64,000 nucleotides of DNA from Lasiodiplodia sp. COLG20 (lineage: Eukaryota > Ascomycota > Dothideomycetes > Botryosphaeriales > Botryosphaeriaceae). The stretch is taken from NCBI GenBank assembly GCA_009801085.1, contig VNWV01000007.1, forward strand, positions 2,628,169 to 2,692,168, in the 5' to 3' direction. Below the pieces are notes generated by a model. The model was not told the DNA's origin, ran no database searches, and saw only the letters and a list, made by a program, of their open reading frames with translations. A program made the position numbers and the translations under genes. Positions 56,844 through 64,000 of this stretch are shown here, in pieces (position 1 is the stretch's first letter; every line of letters starts with the position of its first letter).

Positions 56844-58316
56844 GCATTCTACCTTCGCCGAGTCCGACTACTTTCGAAGTCCGCGCCTGCGCACTGGACT
56901 GTCTTTGCACAGGACCGTCTTTACTCTTCTTCTTTCTCCGGCACGTGGTCTGTCTCCTAGGCATTCCGACAGTTGAATACGGACCCTTTGAATTTCTCTT
57001 CTTTCTCTCGCTTTCAGCTCTGGCTTGCTCTCTCGGCATAAGATGAATATACCCAACCTCAGTCACGGTCGCTCGCAGGATTCTCCTTCGACTAAAGGGC
57101 GATGAATGACGATGATGAATTAACGAAAAAGGAGATGTGTGCATGGGTGGAGAACCGGTTTTTTGCATGGAGGATATACCCACGGTCGCTTGTCAAATGG
57201 TCTTTGCTTTTCCTTCGTGATTGATGTGATGGTTCCAGGTGATGGATGGTATCTGGGTTCCGAGCTGGAGAAGACAGACTTCTTTTTTTACCTTGCTTTC
57301 TTCTTCTTTTCTTTTTCTCTACTGGCAATAGCGGAGGATATACCCACTATCGTTAGGTCACGAATGCGTCGTGAGGCTGGGGTTTGCGTATGCACGATGG
57401 TTCGGCGGTGATGGGTCTGCTAAACGAATGTGAGGGGCCCGGGAGGAAGAGGAGCGTGCCCGGTGGATGTACAGGCTGCAGGGGTGCATCTTGCACCCCA
57501 AAGAATAACAATATTATTCTAAACAGCACGAGCATATATCGATCTGAACACGTGTGTTATATATGCTTTCGAAAGTTCCGGGGCTTCCACTACTCTCTGA
57601 TCGCCTTCATGCCCTCCTGAACCACGCACATAAAATCAAGTTCGGCGAGGGAGACTGAGTATATATCCTATCCTCTAACAAAATCAAACAGTTTGACCAA
57701 TCCATACTCCCGAAAATTCGGATTTGTAGATTTGTGTAACAAGTTCATCCGTCTCAGGCCTACACGTAAAATCTATAAAGCTCCAGCTTTAGCTCGTATA
57801 ATGCGACTGTTCTACACAGTTGTGGAGGATTCTAAACGGCAGAGGTCAGTACAAACCCCTGTTATGATAAGTCTTTGAACTTCTTTGTAACTACAATATC
57901 ACAACATCTCCGAGAAAAAGAAATAGTACAGAACCCATTACGAAGAAGTTAAAACAGACTGTCGCTGACGAAGTTAAATGTTAACTCACAAAGCATAACA
58001 AACAGTAAAAAAAAAAAAAAAGAAAAGGTCAAGAAAAAGAAGTATTCCACGCGTAGGCAACCACAACTCTTTAGAAGATGCCCCGAACCGGGGAGCTAAC
58101 CGAACGCCAGTGATGGTATTCAAACACCCGGCGTGATCACTCCTAAACTCCTCTGTTTTGCCTGTTCCCTCAACTAATCCGCGAAAGGACCGACCTTTGG
58201 TATCTGTTGGTGAAAGCACTGCCCGTTCGCTAAATACACTTGCACCATGCTTTCCGCAATTCCTGACCACCTATCCCTCGTGGTTCTCGATCATTGCTGT
58301 CCCGTTCTCACGCACC
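56844..58316 (+). other. Intergenic region, AT-rich in its right half
   Basis: The left part is the 3' flank of the defensin-like gene. From about 57500 to 58050 the sequence is AT-rich with an A-run at about 58009-58021. A minus frame at 57986-58270 has no motif. No RNA gene is recognised. Confidence 0.5.
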
Positions 58317-59725
58317 TCACACCGCGGCCGCCTCCCTCCCCCGCGCCCCCTCCTCCGGCCTCCGCCCATACGCGACATGAAAGTTCAGCACCATATGCAC
58401 ATCCTTCCTCTTCATATCCCTCCGACACTTCGCGACGAAGACCTGCACCTCGTCAGGCGACCAACCCAAGACCCTCGTAAAAACGCCAAGCACAAACGCC
58501 TCCAACCCCTCATACGTCTGCACGAAATTGAACGCGCCAATCTTCTTCAGGACCGGGTCCCTCGGCCAAGCCCCAAGCGGCAACTTGCACAACCTCGTCT
58601 GCACATCCACAAACCCCGCCTCCTCCATCCACGTCTGCAGCTGGGGGCCGGGGGACACGGTGCGGCCGATGCGGGCGCAGCCGTCGACGAGCAGGTCCGC
58701 GAGGCGAGCCATGTGCGAGTCGGACGGCATGCTGCCGTCGTCGGCGTAGTAGCGCATCTCGTAGTCGGAGAACTCGGCCCAGCCGGTGCCCGGGACGGTT
58801 GCGGTCAAGGCTTGTCGCATTAGACGGGGCCAGTCGGCGATGGAGCCGGCGAGGTAGCGGCAGTGGACTAGGTCGAAGAGGCCGGCGCGGTCGGTGGGCC
58901 AGTCGGATTCGGCGTCGTCGACTTCGAAGCGGACGTTGGGGGGGACTGTTGTTGTTTGGGATGGTGATTAATAAGCTATGAGGTTTGGAGGAGAAGGAAA
59001 GGAAAAGGGGAAAGAAAATAGTCTAGGCTAAAGGCATAAGGGAACAACCACCACTCACCCCAATGCGGCTGGATGGGAGACAAATCGTTGCCAATGATCT
59101 CGGCATCCGGATACGCGTCGCCAGCTTCAATCGCCCAGATACCGGTGCTGTATTCCACAGAGCGGGGGAAAAGGCACAAAAGTCAGCAAGAAAGCCAATC
59201 AACACATGCATACGCGGGGGAGGGACAGAAGCGGGGAAGCGAGAATCCTTCTCGCACACGCGAGGAGTTGTGTGCGACTCATCTTGCCCCCTTGGGGAAG
59301 AAGATCAATCACATTGGGGCTGACCATCACCATCACCACCAAGCTAAAAACGTACCCAGTGCCTACGTCGAGGATGCGCTTTGGCGGCGCGGAGAGAGGA
59401 GCGAGAAACAGTTTCTTGTCTTTCGCGAGCATCTGCATGTGGTGCACCATGTCCAGCCGGTCCTGCTCCTTGTCGTCGTTTGGAAAATTGTATGCGCCAT
59501 CTTTGTAGGCGTGAAAGCGGCGGCCGTGCTCCATCTTGTATTCTCGGACCGACGATGCCAGCGAGGTCGAGTAGCTTTGCCTGCCGAAGAATGCAGCGAG
59601 CAGAGTCAGAAGGACGAATGTGTAGAGCTTCGAGGTCGATCTGCCTACATGTCGGATCCCGCGGCGGAGTCGGTCTCGAGCGAAGCATCGACCTCGACTG
59701 CGGGCTCGATGGTTGGATTGGTCAT
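58317..59725 (-). CDS. LaeA-like SAM-dependent methyltransferase, 339 aa
   Basis: Four exons (59649..59725, 59356..59580, 59059..59147, 58317..58945) join in phase to 339 residues. Exon 1 is an acidic N-terminus ([20 protein letters not shown]). Exon 2 has the family lead-in ENGRR-type segment, here [20 protein letters not shown], then [11 protein letters not shown] and the start of motif I. The splice completes the SAM-binding motif I as [17 protein letters not shown], followed by [11 protein letters not shown] and, after the third splice, [13 protein letters not shown]. These are typical of fungal LaeA-like and secondary-metabolite methyltransferases. LVHCRY-type residues are replaced by [20 protein letters not shown], which is normal for the family. 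No biosynthetic genes lie nearby, so its target is unknown. Location is likely cytosolic or nuclear. Confidence 0.88.
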
Positions 59726-61239
59726 GGCGTCGGATGTCTGAAGAAGCGTAACCGTGGTTCTGGTAATTGGGGGAAAGAGGCGCGGGTGGTAGGTGTTGGA
59801 TGACTTGCTGCAACCCGGCTGACGGGTAGCTGGGTCGAAGGATTGATGAAGTATGTAGGCCGGGAGGATGAAGAAGACGAGTGCGGGGCTGTCTCACCAC
59901 CGGGGAAAGAAAAGGGAAAAGCGTGTGTTCTCGATGGGACCATGAAGTGCGCCTGTGCGCACAGCTCTCACCCCGGTCCCGCGAGGCTGAAGAGGAGGGG
60001 AAAGGGCAAAGAGGGCAAGAGGGGCAGTCGTGCACCTCCAGATGCGGCAGCCAGCTAACGTCAATGCTCTCCTAGCGCCGCGGGAACTATATTAAACCTG
60101 CGCATCCGGTCAAACCTTGTGCTTACTACAGAAACGTTGGCAAGTTTACGAAGTGTTGAGGCCTCACGATCTTCTGTTTCGTCATCATCAGCCACTTGTC
60201 AACCTTCATGCCTGCGTTCTAGCACGCACAGCCCTCTCAGTGTCTCACTGCTCGCGGTTCCGCTCGACAGGGTTTTGTGCGGGCAGCGTCCGACCAATTG
60301 GCTGCGTGCATGGCAGAAGTGGTGGAGAACGGACAGCGGAAGTGTTTGTGCCCGGACATACGCAACCCATGACACGGCCGGCGGCCAGAGGAAAAAAAAA
60401 AAACGGGTGATCTGTAAATCAGCCTTGGGTCGTGCAGACAAGAACGAACCCGATCCCGATAACGCGCGTCATCAGAGCTGGACAATTATCGATCTGAGCA
60501 CGATGTGGGAGTTCTTCGGAAAAGAAGTGGTCAGCATTGGACGTACTACGTAATCATCAGGGGTGGGGATGGGGAGAGAAAGTTGTGGAGTATAATTCTA
60601 CGGAACTAACCTTCGTAACGGCTCGCTACGGGCCGCGGAACCGTTTTCGAGCATCCGAGCGCTGCGCCGGAGCCAGTTCCTGGGTACTGACGTCTTCGAC
60701 GGGGAAGTGCGTCGGCCAATAAGGGCGTTGTCTCAAGTCATTTGATGTACGTTTTGTTGAACCGTGAAGAAAATCCACGACACTTCCCAGTCAAACATGT
60801 TAAATACGAGTTGTCCGCTTAAGTGCTCAAAACAATGCTATGATGGACCCTTGAGCTATAATATAGTGTACCACTAATTCCTCCAAAAGGCACGCGAGAA
60901 GCTTTCAATAATGCCATCCCTTTTTCACTTGAAGTATGAAGTAACTCAGATAGGAAAGTATACCGCCAAGAGACCGAGCTAAAACGATAAACTGACTTCC
61001 TAGCCTCGTATCACTTCCAAACAATCGCTATTAGAGTTTATGCACACGTCGTTAAAAATTATGAATAAGTCTATCATTTCACGTTTACCCCACGTTTCCA
61101 AGAACACCAAACCCCTCGTCTATCTTACGTAGAAGGGCCCCAAAGAATCCAAACCACGCCCCGTCCCATGCAAATATGCAGTAGCAGCGGCGGTAGCAGC
61201 AGCGGTAACAGTAGCAGCAGCCGCCGCCGCAGCAAAAGA
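59726..61239 (+). other. Intergenic region before the rDNA
   Basis: No gene is supported. The sequence next to the methyltransferase should be its promoter. From 60740 it is AT-rich, and at 61184-61234 it turns into an AGC/CGG-rich repeat tract leading into a G-run. Confidence 0.5.
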
Positions 61240-61257
61240 GGGGGGGGGGGGGGGGGG
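61240..61257 (+). repeat. G18 homopolymer
   Basis: Eighteen consecutive G at the boundary between the left flank and the rDNA leader. Confidence 0.9.
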
Positions 61258-61591
61258 CCTCGTGCCCTCTAGCGTCGCAGAATGGGTTCTGTGGACGGAT
61301 GGCCGATGGCTAACCTTACACTAAGAACCTGGGGCGAAACGCCCGCGGAGGACGCTGAATAGCAGACGCCGCGGGGCAGTTGCTCCTCTTGGGGCTCCCG
61401 ATCCACGCAACCCCCTCCGGGGGGCACAGCGCGGTGAAAGGCAGCTCTGGGGAATTAGGGGTGGGAAACTGGACGCCTCTGGGGCGCCGTAGGCCAAGCC
61501 GACGGACCGCCCCAGCAGGCTAGATCAGTAGTGACTACTCTTCGGCAGCTGTTCGCAGCGCCGATGGCCGCTCTTGCGGTGTTACGATAGT
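61258..61591 (+). other. rDNA 5' external transcribed spacer-like leader, copy A
   Basis: GC-rich sequence ending directly at an 18S start. It contains TTCTGTGGACGGATGGCCGA (about 61286) and TCTGGGGAATTAGGGGTGGG (about 61446), both of which have diverged counterparts in the same order in copy B. Its role is inferred from position and from this pairing. Confidence 0.6.
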
Positions 61592-61832
61592 TACCTGGTT
61601 GATTCTGCCAGTAGTCATATGCTTGTCTCAAAGATTAAGCCATGCATGTCTAAGTATAAGCAATTATACAGCGAAACTGCGAATGGCTCATTATATAAGT
61701 TATCGTTTATTTGATAGTACCTTACTACTTGGACAACCGTGGTAATTCTAGAGCTAATACATGCTAAAAACCCCGACTTCGGAAGGGGTGTATTTATTAG
61801 ATAAAAAACCAATGCCCTTCGGGGCTCCTTGG
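61592..61832 (+). rRNA. 18S rRNA, 5' fragment, copy A (241 nt)
   Basis: It begins TACCTGGTTGATTCTGCC, the universal start of eukaryotic small-subunit rRNA, and continues with conserved segments (GCATGTCTAAGTATAAGC, GGTAATTCTAGAGCTAATAC) up to GGGGCTCCTTGG, where a single N follows. The next 18S bases (TGATTCATAATAAC in most fungi) are missing, so this is a fragment joined to other sequence. Confidence 0.95.
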
Positions 61833-61833
61833 N

Positions 61834-62317
61834 TTGCAGACTTCCACTGCGTGTCCCTCTGTACAGCTTTGCAGGCTCCGGCCTCGGCAGCGGGGGGTTC
61901 ATAGTGGTCGTCGACCTCCACGAAACTGCACGCTCCGGCGTGACAGCGTACTGGGGATGCCTGTGTAGATGCAGTCCGGGCTTGCCTGGACCGCTAGCAG
62001 ATGGGCTCTGTGGATGACTGGCCGCTGGCTAGACCCGAAACCTGAGCAACGGGAGGTAACCTCTCGCCGCGGACACCGGAATGGTAGAAGCGGCGTGCTG
62101 CGTCCTCCTCTTGGGGCCCCTAAGCCACACCTCCCAAAGCGGGTTCGGTGCGGCGGACGGACGCCCTGGGGAATTTAGAGGGGGAAAGCGGATTGCCCTA
62201 GCGGTGTTGTTGGCCCTGCCGACCTCACTGCGAAAGGCGCGACTTCACCGTCGCCACCCAGTAACTTGTCTCTCCGGCGCTTCACGGCGCAGGTGGCCAA
62301 CCCCGGCACACGATAGT
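61834..62317 (+). other. rDNA 5' ETS-like leader, copy B
   Basis: It follows the N after 18S copy A and ends at a second 18S start. It contains CTCTGTGGATGACTGGCCGC (about 62004) and CCTGGGGAATTTAGAGGGGG (about 62166), matching copy A in order but with many differences. The last bases, CGATAGT, just before the 18S start are shared with copy A. Confidence 0.6.
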
Positions 62318-62981
62318 TACCTGGTTGATTCTGCCAGTAGTCATATGCTTGTCTCAAAGATTAAGCCATGCATGTCTAAGTATAAGCAATTATACCGCGA
62401 AACTGCGAATGGCTCATTATNGTTCTATTCCGGAGAGGGAGCCTGAGAAACGGCTACCACATCCAAGGAAGGCAGCAGGCGCGCAAATTACCCAATCCCG
62501 ATACGGGGAGGTAGTGACAATAAATACTGATACAGGGCTCTTTTGGGTCTTGTAATTGGAATGAGTACAATTTAAATCCCTTAACGAGGAACAATTGGAG
62601 GGCAAGTCTGGTGCCAGCAGCCGCGGTAATTCCAGCTCCAATAGCGTATATTAAAGTTGTTGTGGTTAAAAAGCTCGTAGTAGAACCTTGGGCCTGGCTG
62701 GCCGGTCCGCCTCACCGCGTGCACTGGTCCGGCCGGGCCTTTCCCCCTGTGGAACCTCATGCCCTTCACTGGGTGTGTGGGAAAACAGGACTTTTACTTT
62801 GAAAAAATTAGAGTGCTCCAGGCAGGCCTATGCTCGAATACATTAGCATGGAATAATAGAATAGGACGTGTGGTTCTATTTTGTTGGTTTCTAGGACCGC
62901 CGTAATGATTAATAGGGACAGTCGGGGGCATCAGTATTCAATTGTCAGAGGTGAAATTCTTGGATTTATTGAAGACTAACT

Positions 62982-63019
<38 letters not shown>

Positions 63020-63155
63020 GGAACGAAAGTTAGGGGATCGAAGAAGATCAGATACCGTCGTAGTCTTAACCATAAACTATGCCGACTAGGGATCGGACGA
63101 TGTTATATTTTGACACGTTCGGCACCTTACGAGAAATCAAAGTGCTTGGGCTCCA

Positions 63156-63188
<33 letters not shown>

Positions 63189-63291
63189 AAATTGACGGAA
63201 GGGCACCACCAGGGGTGGAGCCTGCGGCTTAATTTGACTCAACACGGGGAAACTCACCAGGTCCAGACACAATGAGGATTGACAGATTGAG
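62318..63291 (+). rRNA. 18S rRNA, partial copy B, with gap and abrupt end
   Basis: It starts with the 18S 5' end, reaches GCGAATGGCTCATTAT, then a single N (62421), and resumes at TATTCCGGAGAGGGAGCCTG; about 280 bases of normal 18S are missing at the N. From there it is continuous 18S, including GTGCCAGCAGCCGCGGTAAT, GAGGTGAAATTCTTGGATTT and GACGGAAGGGCACCACCAGG, up to GATTGAG (63291). The normal continuation (AGCTCTTTCTTG) is absent. Some highly conserved positions differ, for example GAAGAAGATCAGATACC where GAAGACGATCAGATACC is near universal, and GACACGTTCGGC where GACCCGTTCGGC is usual. It may be a pseudogene or contain errors. Confidence 0.9.
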
Positions 63292-63950
63292 CCGCCCTTT
63301 TAGTCCGTCCGTGCTATTAATCGTCATCTCGGGCCTCCGAGCGGCTGCCTGCGTGCTTCGCCCGGCCCCCAGGCGGCGTCCGCGCTGCGGGAGAGGTTGG
63401 CGGAGGCCGGCGCTCCGTTCAGGCACCCTCCGCCGCCGCCTGCCGCTACTTAGAGGCGGCAGCGAGCATTTGGGTGAGCATTTGGGTGAGTGGGAGGGGT
63501 GCGCGTCGCAAAGTTAGAGCGCTGGCCCCCTTCGTGGGAGGCGATTTTGTATGGGGCGGCGAGGTTCCCGGTACAAATTATTTTTTACAAAAAAACGACT
63601 TTTGCGCACGAACGTTTGCGTGACCCCGCCAACCTCAAAGGGGTCCGGTGGGTATATGAGAAAGAAGGGCAGCAGCCAGATGGTGAGAGTTCTTCCTTCT
63701 GAGCCGTAAGGCGGCGCCGGTCCTCTGACAGAGGCGGCAAGCCGTTTTTCAACCGCCTGTCTACGCAGGTGGTCGTCTCTTAAACGCAGGCCCGGTCTCC
63801 AAAGGTCTTGCAGTCGGCAGCGCGCAGCGCTGTACGTGCAGGCCTTGGTACCGGTCCTTTTGCGGTAGACTTTCATACTCTCCTGTTCCGGCAGTCGAGC
63901 GTTAACTGTCTCGCCGCACCTGAAGCCCCGCTGGTCTTCCAACGGGCGTG
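63292..63950 (+). other. Unidentified sequence after the 18S break
   Basis: It starts exactly where 18S copy B stops and is unrelated to 18S. It has a 12-bp direct repeat GAGCATTTGGGT at about 63466-63489. I cannot find the conserved core elements of a group I intron. It may be intergenic spacer joined by rearrangement or mis-assembly. Confidence 0.4.
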
Positions 63951-64000
63951 GATGGAGTCTGTGGATGGTTGGCCGATGGCTAACATTTTCATAAGACAAC
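63951..64000 (+). other. Start of a third rDNA leader (copy C)
   Basis: GAGTCTGTGGATGGTTGGCC followed by GATGGCTAAC matches the beginning of leader copy A (61281-61314) with few differences, so a third repeat unit probably begins at the window edge. Confidence 0.5.

Noticed and set aside
57986..58270. Minus-strand frame of 94 codons ending in a T-run, with a hairpin near 58100
   Set aside because: Considered as a retroposed or Pol III element, but no A/B boxes of proper form and no target duplication were found.
63292..63950. Group I intron in the 18S gene
   Set aside because: The 18S sequence does not resume within the window and no P, Q, R or S core elements could be recognised.

Overview
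The window is nuclear DNA of a filamentous ascomycete. Genes are well spaced, on both strands, and carry short GT-AG introns (about 50-160 nt, one of 312 nt). The family set is typical of Pezizomycotina: 2EXR/DUF7730-type proteins, a Zn2Cys6 regulator, a LaeA-like methyltransferase, a cyanovirin-N homolog, CBM18 and GPI proteins. Many have relatives in Dothideomycetes, so a Dothideomycete is my best guess; this is inference. I rebuilt gene models by joining exons at splice sites that keep the reading frame and restore family motifs.

Layout. 0.4-3.7 kb: two F-box/2EXR-like genes on the minus strand, the second with an early stop codon. 4.4-7.4 kb: a six-exon sterol-glucosyltransferase-like gene. 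8.2-8.75 kb: a small GPI-anchored protein. 9.3-10.4 kb: a tRNA-like sequence and weak coding remnants with a (CTG)12 tract. 11.2-16.7 kb: a membrane ATP-grasp-like protein, an alpha/beta hydrolase and an unknown protein, all minus. 17.8-18.3 kb: an intact non-autonomous hAT-type element with an 8-bp target duplication. 18.9-33.3 kb: a GC-rich, gene-poor stretch interrupted only by an MFS transporter (26.5-28.2 kb). It carries about 16 copies of a short dispersed motif, TGCGACGTTCGAAGTTGC or close variants.

33.3-40.8 kb: two large surface proteins, a membrane-anchored aspartic-protease-like protein lacking the first catalytic Asp and a 1142-residue mucin-like GPI protein with a CBM18 chitin-binding module. 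43.1-50.1 kb: a secreted phytase-esterase-like protein whose intron end is buried in an A41 tract, a GNAT acetyltransferase, a CVNH lectin-like protein and a truncated mitochondrial PPR-type protein. 51.3-59.7 kb: a Zn2Cys6 transcription factor, a defensin-like secreted peptide and a LaeA-like methyltransferase.

61.2-64 kb: ribosomal DNA in plus orientation. It is not a normal unit. There are two separate 18S 5' ends, each preceded by its own divergent ETS-like leader, two single-N joins, an 18S copy that breaks off about 20 bases after the conserved CAGGTCCAGACACAATG block, and the start of a third leader. This looks like a rearranged or mis-assembled edge of the rDNA array, with possible rDNA pseudogenes.

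Several products (CBM18 mucin, small GPI protein, aspartic-protease-like protein, defensin-like peptide, phytase-like protein) are predicted to be at the cell surface or secreted. No biosynthetic cluster backbone enzyme is visible, so the regulator and methyltransferase are not evidence of a metabolite cluster.
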